Source: Streptomyces sp. RFCAC02
GTDB lineage: Bacteria > Actinomycetota > Actinomycetes > Streptomycetales > Streptomycetaceae
Direction: 5' to 3'
DNA length: 64,000 nucleotides
Assembly (NCBI RefSeq): GCF_004193175.1
Contig: NZ_SAUH01000001.1
Coordinates: 1,963,501-2,027,500 of the forward strand
Part shown: positions 42,080-50,434 of the stretch, in pieces
Layout: each line of letters starts with the position of its first letter
Position numbering within the stretch: position 1 is the stretch's first letter
Notes under the pieces: model-generated
What the model was told of the DNA's origin: nothing
The model's input: only the letters and a program-made list of their open reading frames with translations
The model's database searches: none
Translations under genes and position numbers: made by a program

Positions 42080-43861
42080 TTGACGGGCGACGGGCGACGG
42101 GCGACGGGCGACGGGCGACGGGCGACGGGCGACGGGCGACGGGCGACGGGCGACGGGCGACGGGCGACGGGCCGGTCCGTCCTGTTCGCCGCACGCTCGG
42201 CCACCGCGCTGCACCGCCTCCTCGACGTGCTCCCCGTCTTCGCCGACGATCCGCGCGTGCACCGGCTGTTCACCCTGGTCCCCGGCTCCGACTTCCAGGC
42301 CGACGCCTTCTCCGCGATCGACCTCGCCGGTGCCCGCACGGTGCCGTGGGACGAGGCGTGCCGGCGGTCGTTCGACCTGGTGATCGCCGCCAGCCCCAAG
42401 GGGCGGCTCGACCTCCTGCGCGGCGCACGCGTCCTGCTGCCCCACGGCGCGGGGCACAGCAAGGTGGTCCCCGGCGAGGGGTCGGGCGGCCCGTTCCCCT
42501 CGGCCTTCGATCCGGTCAACCTGCTCGCGGACGGCCCCGACCCGGTCTTCGCGCTGCACGCGCTCGCCCACCCCGACGACGTCGGCCGGCTCGCCGCCGC
42601 CAGCCCGCGCGACGCCGAACGCGCCACCGTCGTCGGCGACCCGACGCTGGAGCGGCTCCTCGCCTCCCGCGACCGCCGCGAACGGTTCCGGGCCGCGCTC
42701 GGCACGGGCGGCCGCACGCTGATCGCCGTCACCTCCACCTGGGGCGGCGAGTCGCTGTTCGCGCGGCGCCCGCGCCTGCCGGCCGAGCTGACGGCGCGGC
42801 TGCCGTACGACCGGTTCCAGGTCGCGTTCGTCCTGCACCCGAACGAGTTCAGCCGCCTGGGCGCGCACGACCTGGCGGAGACGTACGACCGCGCGCGCCG
42901 TGCCGGGCTGGTCATGACCCGCCCCTACGAGGAGTGGGCCTCGGTGCTGGTCGCGGCGGACGCGGTCGTCACGGACCACGGTTCGACGGCCCTGTACGCC
43001 GCCGCGCTCGGCCGCCCCGTCGTCGCCGCGTACGACGGCGGCCGTGAACTCACCCCCGGCACCCCGATGGCACGGCTCCTCGCCGCGGCCCCCCGGCTCG
43101 GCGGCCCGGACGACGCGCTCGGCCCCGACGCCGTGACGGCGGCCGTCGCCGCGCACCGGCCGGAGGCCGTACGGGCGGCGGCACGGGCCGCGTTCGCCGA
43201 ACAGGGGCGCGCCCTCGAACGGTTGCGCGCCGAGGTCTACGCGCTGCTCGGCCTGCCCCCGCAGCGCGAACAGCCGACCGCGCGCCTCCTCCCCGATCCC
43301 GCGCGCCCCGTCGAACCGGCGGTCTTCACCGTCCGCGCCCGGGTCGAGGGCGCCACCGTGCGCCTGGAACGCCTGCCCGCGCCCCCGGCCGGGGAGCCGG
43401 ACCGGGACGACGCGTTCCCGCACCGCCACCTCGCGGCGGAGTACGGGGCGGCGGGCACCCGCGAGATCCAGACGGCTGGCGTGGTCCACCGCCGCGCGGC
43501 CGCCGGCCCGGGAGAGGCCGGCGCGGTGGCGTGGACGGCCGACGGCTGGACGTCCGCCGTCCTGCGCGAACTGCCGGGCCGGCGCACGGCGGCCGTCCTG
43601 TTCCCCGGCGAGGGGCTGTGCCTCGTGCGTACGGGCGGGCCTGACGGTCCGCTGCTCGCGGTGCGCGCCGAACCGGCGTACGCGGACGGCCGGGTCCATC
43701 GCGCCGATCCGGCCGCCGTCGTGAGCGCCGTCCACGCCTGGCGCACGACGGACGCGCGCGGGGCGGCGGACCGCGCCGATCTCGTCTGCGCGATCGGCGA
43801 CCGCTCCTACACCGTGCACGTCTCCCCCGCCGCCCGGGACGCCGCCGCCCGCCCGGTCTGA
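42080..43861 (+). CDS. GT-B-fold / CDP-glycerol glycerophosphotransferase-like protein with repeat at its 5' end
   Basis: 593 aa if read from TTG 42080. Homology to the conserved streptomycete protein starts at RSVLFAARSATALHRLLDVLP (from 42173). The two-domain GT-B-like region includes VLLPHGAGHSK, AVTSTWGGESLF, FVLHPNEF, and AADAVVTDHGSTALYAAALGRPVVAA, which is the nucleotide-sugar/CDP-glycerol-binding pattern. The C-terminal 200 residues form a separate unknown domain. Cytoplasmic or membrane-peripheral. Everything before residue 32 is encoded by 13 copies of GACGGGC. The ATG codons at 42058 and 42070 are one base out of frame with this protein. The true start is therefore unclear. It may act on cell-envelope polymers, like the LCP gene nearby. 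Confidence 0.8.
   Translation: MTGDGRRATGDGRRATGDGRRATGDGRRATGRSVLFAARSATALHRLLDVLPVFADDPRVHRLFTLVPGSDFQADAFSAIDLAGARTVPWDEACRRSFDLVIAASPKGRLDLLRGARVLLPHGAGHSKVVPGEGSGGPFPSAFDPVNLLADGPDPVFALHALAHPDDVGRLAAASPRDAERATVVGDPTLERLLASRDRRERFRAALGTGGRTLIAVTSTWGGESLFARRPRLPAELTARLPYDRFQVAFVLHPNEFSRLGAHDLAETYDRARRAGLVMTRPYEEWASVLVAADAVVTDHGSTALYAAALGRPVVAAYDGGRELTPGTPMARLLAAAPRLGGPDDALGPDAVTAAVAAHRPEAVRAAARAAFAEQGRALERLRAEVYALLGLPPQREQPTARLLPDPARPVEPAVFTVRARVEGATVRLERLPAPPAGEPDRDDAFPHRHLAAEYGAAGTREIQTAGVVHRRAAAGPGEAGAVAWTADGWTSAVLRELPGRRTAAVLFPGEGLCLVRTGGPDGPLLAVRAEPAYADGRVHRADPAAVVSAVHAWRTTDARGAADRADLVCAIGDRSYTVHVSPAARDAAARPV
42082..42172. repeat. Heptanucleotide tandem repeat, 13 perfect copies of GACGGGC
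   Basis: Thirteen uninterrupted identical units fill 91 bp, without a single mismatch. A unit of seven is not a multiple of three, so a change in copy number shifts the reading frame of the gene that begins here. All frames on both strands are open across it. It is the only simple-sequence repeat of this kind in the window. Confidence 0.97.
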
Positions 43862-43875
43862 TCCCCGTCACCGGG

Positions 43876-44216
43876 TCAGCGCCCCGCCGTGGCGACGGCG
43901 ATGTTGGCCGTGACAACGAGGGCCAGGGCCACCGCGGCCGACGGGTGCCGCATCGCGTACAGGGCCAGTACCGCGGCGAGGAAGAAGGCGGCCTTCACGG
44001 CGAGCACGGCCGGGAGCGGTACGTCGAACCTGGCCCTCGGCGCGGCGAACAGGCCCCAGACCACGGCGGCCGTCAGCGGCGCGCCGACGCCGAGCGCGAT
44101 CCGCGCGAGCGGCGGCCCGCCCCGGGTGAACCCCAACGGGCCAGCACCGCGAGGGCGGTGAGTTCCAGCAGGAAGGCGAGAACGTCATTGACGTGGTGCC
44201 CGGCGCGGTGGATCAC
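43876..44216 (-). pseudogene. YrdB-family (DUF2568) small membrane protein, frameshifted
   Basis: The gene starts at GTG 44216 with GGGAGG seven bases upstream and reads VIHRAGHHVNDVLAFLLELT then ALAVLARWG. It then leaves frame at the GGGG run (CCCC at 44131-44134 on the + strand). The next frame continues as GFTRGGPPLARIALGVGAP and on to NIAVATAGR, with stop at 43876. One added base restores RWGFTRGG and a single protein of about 112 aa with four hydrophobic helices, the normal YrdB form. It could be a real pseudogene or an assembly error. A TTG at 44136 could start the second part alone, but without its first helix. Confidence 0.72.
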
Positions 44217-44247
44217 CGTACGGCCTCCCTTCCCGGGCGACGGCCGC

Positions 44248-44643
44248 TCACGCCGCGACCGGCATGACGGACGGGCGGCGCCCGAGCGCCCGCGCCGAGA
44301 CCAGGTGGACGGTGACGGCGGCCGCGCCGGCCACCGTCATGCCGGGTATGCCGGCGCCGAGACCGACGAGGGCGTCGCCTGCCTGTGCCAGCCCGGCGAC
44401 GACGAGCAGCGGGGCCGGATGCCACGCCGTGCGGCGGGTGGCGGCGTACAGCACGGCCGCGCCCAGCGGCACGGCGCGGGCCGCGTACACCCGCGCGTAC
44501 AGGTCGGTACCCGTGGCCCCGCCGTCGCCCAGGGGGAGGACGAGCCCCGGATCGGCCGGCGCGGCGAGCGCGAAGCCCAGGGAGCCGACGGCCGCGACAC
44601 CGTTCAGCAGGGCGAGGACCGGTCGTTCACGCAGCATATTCAC
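44248..44643 (-). CDS. Small four-helix membrane protein (DUF4267-like)
   Basis: 131 aa from GTG 44643; ATG 44637 is an alternative. Four hydrophobic segments: PVLALLNGVAAVGSLGFALA, AVPLGAAVLYAA, APLLVVAGLAQAGDALVGLG and TVAGAAAVTVHLV. There is an Arg (YARVYAARAVPLG) in the second, as in DUF4267-type proteins. It diverges from the MarR gene with essentially no space between the two 5' ends, which implies control by the MarR protein. Function unknown. Confidence 0.75.
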   Translation of the reverse strand: MNMLRERPVLALLNGVAAVGSLGFALAAPADPGLVLPLGDGGATGTDLYARVYAARAVPLGAAVLYAATRRTAWHPAPLLVVAGLAQAGDALVGLGAGIPGMTVAGAAAVTVHLVSARALGRRPSVMPVAA

Positions 44644-44684
44644 ACCCGGAGACCCTCGCGTTCCGCCTCGGCACGCTGGGCAGC

Positions 44685-45065
44685 GTGGCCACCGACCGCT
44701 TCGCCGCCGCGCTGGCGCCGATGGACCTCAAGCCCAAGCACGCCGGGCTGCTGACCGTGCTTCAGCGGGGCGGTACCGCCTCGCAGCTCGATGTCGCCCG
44801 CACGATGGGGGTCGCCCCGAGCCTCGTGGTCTCCCTGGCCGACCATCTGCAGGCGCTGGGCGCGGTCCGGCGCACACGCGACCCCGCCGACCGCCGCCGT
44901 CAGGTCCTCGAACTCACCGACCGCGGACGGGAACTGCTGGCCGGCTGCCTCGACGCGGCCCGCGCCGTCGACGACGGTCTCACCGCGTCACTGACGCCCG
45001 GCGAACTCTCCGCCCTCGCCGGGGGCCTCGCCGTCCTGGCGGCCGCCAACGGTCTCCCGCACTGA
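44685..45065 (+). CDS. MarR-family transcriptional regulator (start uncertain)
   Basis: 126 aa from GTG 44685, the first canonical start codon in the frame. Winged helix: LKPKHAGLLTVLQRGGTASQLDVARTMGVAPSLVVSLADHLQALGAV followed by the wing TRDPADRRRQVLELTDRG and a dimerisation helix. MarR-like sequence appears to begin earlier (HPETLAFRLGTLGSVATDRF, from about 44644), where the frame is open but has no ATG, GTG or TTG. Thus either the first helix is lost or an unusual start is used. It overlaps the 5' region of the divergent small membrane protein gene and ends 6 bp before the convergent NB-ARC gene. Confidence 0.8.
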   Translation: MATDRFAAALAPMDLKPKHAGLLTVLQRGGTASQLDVARTMGVAPSLVVSLADHLQALGAVRRTRDPADRRRQVLELTDRGRELLAGCLDAARAVDDGLTASLTPGELSALAGGLAVLAAANGLPH

Positions 45066-45071
45066 CGCGCG

Positions 45072-47056
45072 TCACCGCGCCCCGGGGACGGCGGCCGGCG
45101 CGCGCAGGGCCTCGGCCGCCGCGCGGTGGTGCGCCGCCTCGGCAGGCGTGCCGGCCGTGTCGGCCAGGTCGGCGAGCGCGTCGTGCACGCGGGCCGCGTC
45201 GCGCGCCGAACCGAGACCTTCCGCGGCGGACAGGGCCTCCCCCAACCGGGCGCGCGCCTCGTCCGCGCGCCCCAGGCGCGCCAGGACCGTGCCGAGCGCG
45301 AGCGCCGTACGGCCGGCGAGGCGCATACGGCCGTCCCCGGCCATGAACGCGTTGGCCTCGGCCAGCAGCCCGGCGGCCCGGTCGAGATCACCCAGATGAG
45401 CGAGCGCTTCACCGAGCCGGTACGCCTGGAGGTGCGCGCCGTAGCGGTTGCCGATCGCCTCGTGCGTCCGCCGGGCATCGTCGAAACGCGCCGCTGCCGC
45501 CGTCCAGTCGCCCCGCATCCCGCTCACCATGCCGCTGAACTCCAGTGCGGAAGCGGCCAGTTTCCGGTCCTCCGGCCCGTCCCGAGGAGACGGGCCGCGG
45601 CGAGCGCGTGGTCGAGTTCCTCCTCGGCCTCCGCCAGGCGGTCCTGCTCCCACAGCGGGCGGGCCAACTGGCAGCGCATGCGGACCAGTGCCCGCGCGTT
45701 CCCCGCCCGCGCGGCCGACAGGACGCCGAGACGGAACGCGTCGACGGCGTCGGCGTAGTGGGGGTTGTGCAGGAAGTGGGTCCACAGGGGTTCGCACAGG
45801 GACCACACCTCGCCGTCCATGCCCCGCGCGTGGGCGAGGCGCACGCAGGCGTGGAGCGCGTGCCGCTCCGACTCCAGCCAGGCATAGGCGCGGGACGCGC
45901 CGTCCGGGGCGGCGGCACCGAACACCACGTCCGGCGCGCCGGGCAGTTCGGGCACGGACTCCCCCACGGTGAGACGGTCGCCCGCCGCGATCCGGTCGGC
46001 CTCCCGCGCCTGCCGCAGGTACCAGCGGACGATCCGCGTGACGGCGGCGTCCCGTTCGGCGTCCGCGCCGGCGCCGTCCGCCCGCGCCCGGCGGCGGGCG
46101 TGGGCGCGCAGCAGGTCGGGGAGCCGGAAACGCTCCTCGGCGGCGACGGTGAGGAGCCCCGCGTTGCGCAGGTCGTCCAGCGCGTCGTCCCCCGCCTCGG
46201 CGCCCCGGCCGAGGAGCGCGACGGCCGCCTCCGCCGCGGAGGAACCGCCGGGCAGATCGGCGAGGAGCCGGTACAACAGCGCCGCGTCCGGGGCGAGCGA
46301 GGCGTAGGCGGCGTCCCAGACCCGCTCGACCATGGGCAGGCCCCTCTCGTCGAGTTCAACGGTGAGGCGCGGGACGAGGCGTTCCAGCGTGCGGCGGCGG
46401 TGGTCGCGCAGCGCGCGGGCGGCGACGTGGAGGGCGGCGGGCAGCCCGGCGCACAGGCGTACGACGGCCGCGACGCCGTCCGCATCGTCCAGGCGCGGGT
46501 CCCGCACGACGGAGCGGAGGAGTTCGGCGGCGTGTGCGTCGTCCAGCGGGCCGAGGTCGAGGGACAGGACGTCGCCGTCGGGCAGGCCGGTGAGCGGGCC
46601 GTGGCTCGTCACGACGAGGAGGCTGCCGCCGGACGCGGGCAGCAGCGGGACGACCTCCGTGTCCCAGCGGGCGTTGTCCAGGACGACGGCGACGCGGCGG
46701 GTGCGGGTCAGCTCCTGGTACTGGCGGGCGCGTCCGGCGAGGCCCGGTTCGAAGCCGCGCGGGTCGGCGCCGAGTTGACGCATCACGTCGCCCAGGACGT
46801 CGGCGACCTCCACGACGCCGTCGCGGCGCAGGTCGTCCAGGTCGAGGTGGGTGACCCCGCCGGGGAAGCGGTCGCGGGGCGCGTGCCGGACCAGTTCGAA
46901 GGCAAGGGCCGTCTTGCCGATCCCGGCGAGCCCCGACACCGCGACGCACAGCGGGCGGCCGGCCGCCTCGGACACCTCGGCGGCCCGCAGGGCGTCCGCC
47001 CGCTCACCGTCCCGGTCGATGAAGGGCGAGAGCTGGGGCGGGATGTGGATTGCCAT
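45072..47056 (-). pseudogene. NB-ARC/TPR regulator, split by a frameshift
   Basis: ATG 47056 opens a protein with P-loop SGLAGIGKTA (41-50), Walker B-like RRVAVVLDNA, an NB-ARC GLPAALHVAARAL motif, a winged-helix part and TPR-like helices. The frame ends early at 45524 with an atypical tail after ARLLGTG. The adjacent frame continues with DGPEDRKLAASALEFSGM and TPR repeats (GEALAHLGDLDRAAGLLAEA, LGTVLARLGRADEARARLGE) to a stop at 45072. Adding one G to the GGG run at 45581-45583 (CCC on the + strand) joins the two as LLGDGPEDRK, about 660 aa. The intact form would be an AfsR/LuxR-like STAND signalling ATPase without its own DNA-binding domain. It diverges from the iron ABC operon. Confidence 0.8.
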
Positions 47057-47200
47057 GCGCGGCCGACTCCGTTGCATCGTGCCAGTACGGGGGACGAGCG
47101 AACTCCGGCCACTCTAGGGGCGATCCGCGGCCCGTGCCCACTGAACGCGCCGACCGCCCGCGCCACCGGGAACCCCCCGGGCGGCGACCGATCCGTAGGA

Positions 47201-47219
47201 TAAACTTAGGCTTACCTAA
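47201..47219 (+). promoter_or_regulatory. Iron box (DmdR/IdeR-type operator)
   Basis: TAAACTTAGGCTTACCTAA matches the streptomycete iron-box consensus TTAGGTTAGGCTCACCTAA at 15 of 19 positions, and contains the palindromic core CTTAGG / CCTAAG (47205-47220). It lies 46 bp upstream of the siderophore-binding lipoprotein start and should repress the operon when iron is plentiful. Confidence 0.85.
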
Positions 47220-47265
47220 GCTCACTCGGGAACGACATGCCCATCCCCGTCACGAAGGAACACCC

Positions 47266-48336
47266 ATGTCCACCAGCCTCACCCGCTTCCGGAGACGCGC
47301 GTTCGGCCTGACGGCCGCCGCCGCGTCCCTCACCCTCGTCCTCGGCGCCTGCTCGTCCGACGACGAGGACACGTCGTCGGACGCCGACTCCTCGCAGGAC
47401 GCGGCCGGCGAGGGCGCGGAGGACGGGGCGTTCCCGGTCAGCATCGAGAGCGCGCTCGGCACGGCCGAGATCACCGAGAAGCCGGAACGCGTCGTGACGC
47501 TCGGGCAGGGTTCGGCGGAGACGGCGATCGCCCTCGGCACGACCCCCGTCGGCATCGAGAGCTACGAGTGGGGCAGCGACGAGACCGGCTACCTGCCGTG
47601 GATCCACGAGGCGGTGACCGAGGCCGGCGACGAGCTGCCGACGCAGTTCACCGGCGGCGAGGACATCGACATCGACGCCATCCTCGAACTGGAGCCGGAC
47701 GTCATCCTCGCGCCCTGGTCCGGCATCACGCAGGACCAGTACGACATCCTGTCCGACATCGCGCCGACCGTGGCCTACCCCGACCTGCCGTGGAGCACCG
47801 ACTGGGACCAGCAGATCGAGCTGATCTCCCAGGCCCTCGGCCAGCCGGAGCGCGGCCAGGAGCTGATCACCGAGGTCGAGGACGAGTTGGCGGCCGCCGC
47901 CGAGACGCGGCCCGAGTACGCGGACGTGACGTTCTCGTACATCTACACGTCGGGTCCCGGCACGCTCGGCGTGTTCCTGCCGGACGAGCAGCGCGTGAAG
48001 ATGGTGTCGTCGCTCGGCCTCACCGTCGACCCGGTGGTGGACACGTTCGAGGAGACCGAGGGCACCGACTCGGCGCTCATCGGCCTGGAGAACGCCGACA
48101 AGCTCGCCGACAGCGACCTCGTCTTCACCTTCTACACCGACGAGGAGACGCGCCGCGAGATCGAGGCGCAGCCGCTGTACGCGTCGATCCCGGCCGTCGA
48201 GCGCGGCGGCATCGTGGCGAGTGACGACACGTCGTTCGTGACCGCCTCGTCCATCATCAACCCGCTGACGGTGCCGTGGGTGATCGACCGGTACCTGCCG
48301 CTCATCGACGAGGCCGTCGCCACCATCGACGGATGA
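47266..48336 (+). CDS. Iron-siderophore-binding lipoprotein
   Basis: 356 aa. Lipoprotein signal with lipobox LVLGAC (Cys29), then an acidic Ser/Asp-rich linker. FecB/FepB fold: FPVSIESALGTAEITEKPERVVTLG at the start, LELEPDVILAPWSGI, and a C-terminal DRYLPLIDEAVATI. It catches a ferric siderophore outside the membrane and hands it to the permeases encoded immediately downstream. ATG has AAGGA. Its stop overlaps the first permease start (ATGA, 48333-48336). Iron-regulated by the box upstream. Confidence 0.95.
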   Translation: MSTSLTRFRRRAFGLTAAAASLTLVLGACSSDDEDTSSDADSSQDAAGEGAEDGAFPVSIESALGTAEITEKPERVVTLGQGSAETAIALGTTPVGIESYEWGSDETGYLPWIHEAVTEAGDELPTQFTGGEDIDIDAILELEPDVILAPWSGITQDQYDILSDIAPTVAYPDLPWSTDWDQQIELISQALGQPERGQELITEVEDELAAAAETRPEYADVTFSYIYTSGPGTLGVFLPDEQRVKMVSSLGLTVDPVVDTFEETEGTDSALIGLENADKLADSDLVFTFYTDEETRREIEAQPLYASIPAVERGGIVASDDTSFVTASSIINPLTVPWVIDRYLPLIDEAVATIDG

Positions 48337-49388
48337 CGACCGCACCGACCCAGGTCCCGCCGAGCGGTGCCCGCGTCGCCGCCCCCGCGAAGGGGCGCGC
48401 GCCGGGCACCGCTCGACGGGCGTTCCTGCTGCTGGCCGCCGTCGCGGCGCTGGCCGTCGCGGTGCTGGCGAGCGTCATGTTCGGCAGCAGGTCGACGCCG
48501 CTCGGTGACGTGCTCGACGTGGTGCGCGGCCAGGCCGACCCGTACATCACGACGGTCGTCGAGAGCCGCTACCCGCGCACCGCGCTCGGCGTGCTGGCCG
48601 GCGTCACGCTGGCGGTCGCCGGGACGCTGATGCAGGGCATCACGCGCAACCCGCTGGCCGACCCCGGCCTCCTCGGGATCAACACGGGCGCCTCGGCCGG
48701 TGTCGTGACGGCGACGGCCTACCTCGGCGTGTCCGGGCAGGCCGCCACCGTGTGGTGGGCGCTGCCCGGCGCGCTGGTGGCCGGGGTGCTGCTCCAGGTC
48801 ATCGGCTCGTCCGGCGGCGGGAACCTCGTGCGGCTCGTACTGGCCGGTGCCGTGATCTCGGCCGTCCTCTCCGCGTACATCCAGGCCGTGACGCTGAGCA
48901 AGCCGAAGGTGTTCGACAGCTACCGGTACTGGGTCGTGGGCGCCCTCGGCGGGCGGGACTTCGACGTGCTGTGGGCCGTCCTCCCGTTCGCGGTGGCCGG
49001 TCTCGTCCTGGCGCTGGTCATGGCGCCGGGGCTCAACGCGCTCGCGCTCGGCGACGAGTCGGCCACCTCGCTCGGCGCGAACCCCGTGTGGCTGCGCGTC
49101 GGCGGGCTCGTCGCGGCGACGCTGCTGAGCGCGTCGGCGACGGCGGCGGTCGGGCCGATCGCGTTCGTCGGGCTCGCCGTCCCGCACGTCGCGCGGGCGC
49201 TGGCCGGGATCGACTTCCGCGCGCAGCTCGTGTTCTCGGCGGTCCTCGGGCCGACGCTGCTGCTGTTCGCCGACGTGGTCGGGCGGGTGCTGCTGCGGCC
49301 GCAGGAGTTGATGGTGGGCGTGGTGACGGCGTTCGTGGGGGCGCCGGCGCTGCTGTTCGCCGTGCGCAGGATGAAGGGGACGACATGA
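48333..49388 (+). CDS. FecCD-family siderophore permease subunit 1
   Basis: 351 aa with about nine to ten membrane helices. Typical FecCD landmarks: RYPRTALGVLAGVTLAVAGTLMQGITRNPLADPGLLGINTGASAG near the N-terminus, and GPIAFVGLAVPHVARALAG with the conserved Gly loop that docks the ATPase. Forms the inner-membrane channel together with the next subunit. Coupled to its neighbours by ATGA overlaps on both sides. Confidence 0.95.
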   Translation: MTTAPTQVPPSGARVAAPAKGRAPGTARRAFLLLAAVAALAVAVLASVMFGSRSTPLGDVLDVVRGQADPYITTVVESRYPRTALGVLAGVTLAVAGTLMQGITRNPLADPGLLGINTGASAGVVTATAYLGVSGQAATVWWALPGALVAGVLLQVIGSSGGGNLVRLVLAGAVISAVLSAYIQAVTLSKPKVFDSYRYWVVGALGGRDFDVLWAVLPFAVAGLVLALVMAPGLNALALGDESATSLGANPVWLRVGGLVAATLLSASATAAVGPIAFVGLAVPHVARALAGIDFRAQLVFSAVLGPTLLLFADVVGRVLLRPQELMVGVVTAFVGAPALLFAVRRMKGTT

Positions 49389-50434
49389 CGGCGGGCGGAC
49401 GCGAGGGGCGCGGCGTGGTCACGGTCGGACGGGCCGTGGCACTGCCGGTCGCGCGGGCGCACCTGGTCGCCGGCGCCGTGCTCCTCGTGCTGCTGGTCGC
49501 CGCTTCGGCCGCGACGTTGTCGCTGGGCCGACTCGGCATACCGCTGGCCGACCTGCCGCGCGCCATCACGGGCGGCGCGGACGGCGTGGACGCGTTCGTG
49601 ATCGAGCGGCTGCGCGGCCCGCGCCTGGTCACGGGCATGGGGACGGGCGCGGCACTCGGCCTGTCCGGCGCGCTGTTCCAGTCGGTGACGCGGAACCCGC
49701 TGGGCAGCCCCGACGTCATCGGCCTCACGTCGGGCGCGGGCGCAGGCGCGGCGCTGGTCGCCCTGATGGCGCCGGGCACGGTTCCGGTGTCGCTGGGCGC
49801 GATGGCGGGCGCCGCCGCCGCGATGGTGCTGGTGTACGTCTCGACCGGCACGGGGTTCCGCAACCCGGGGCGGCTCGTCGTGGCCGGCATCGGTGTCGCC
49901 GCGATGGCGACGGCGTTCACCCAGTACGTCGTGTACGCGATGGAACGGGACCGCGCCGCCGTGCTGTCGGCGTACGTCAACGGCAGCCTGTCCGCCCGGG
50001 CCTGGGAGGACGCCGCGACGATCGGCCTCGTGCTGCTGGTCACCGTCCCCCTGGCGCTGCTGCTGGCGCGGCGGATGGAGATCGGCGAGATGGGCGACGA
50101 GATCGCCGACGCGCTGGGCGCCGAGCCGCAGCGGACGCGCGTCGCGGCGGTCGTGCTGTCGATCGTGCTGTCGGCGGGGGCGGTGAGCGTGGCCGGGCCG
50201 ATCGCGTTCATCTCGCTGACCGCGCCGCAGATCGCGCGCCGCCTCACCCGGGGCACGGGCGCGCACCTGACGCTGGCCGCGCTGACCGGCGCCCTGCTGC
50301 TGGTGCTCGCCGACCTGGCGGCCCAGCAGTTGCCGATCGACGACGGCCTGCCCGTCGGGATCTACACGATGGCCATCGGCGGGGCGTACCTCGGGTGGCT
50401 GCTGACGCGTGAGTGGAAGAGGGGAAGCCTGTGA
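49385..50434 (+). CDS. FecCD-family siderophore permease subunit 2
   Basis: 349 aa polytopic membrane protein paralogous to the previous gene: RGPRLVTGMGTGAALGLSGALFQSVTRNPLGSPDVIGLTSGAGAG and AGPIAFISLTAPQIARRLTRG. The two permeases are expected to form the heterodimeric channel. The gene starts by ATGA overlap with subunit 1 and its stop overlaps the ATPase start (GTGA, 50431-50434). Confidence 0.95.
   Translation: MTAGGREGRGVVTVGRAVALPVARAHLVAGAVLLVLLVAASAATLSLGRLGIPLADLPRAITGGADGVDAFVIERLRGPRLVTGMGTGAALGLSGALFQSVTRNPLGSPDVIGLTSGAGAGAALVALMAPGTVPVSLGAMAGAAAAMVLVYVSTGTGFRNPGRLVVAGIGVAAMATAFTQYVVYAMERDRAAVLSAYVNGSLSARAWEDAATIGLVLLVTVPLALLLARRMEIGEMGDEIADALGAEPQRTRVAAVVLSIVLSAGAVSVAGPIAFISLTAPQIARRLTRGTGAHLTLAALTGALLLVLADLAAQQLPIDDGLPVGIYTMAIGGAYLGWLLTREWKRGSL

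Noticed and set aside
42082..42172. Possible CRISPR array
   Set aside because: The units are 7 bp with no spacers and no cas genes nearby; it is a simple tandem repeat.
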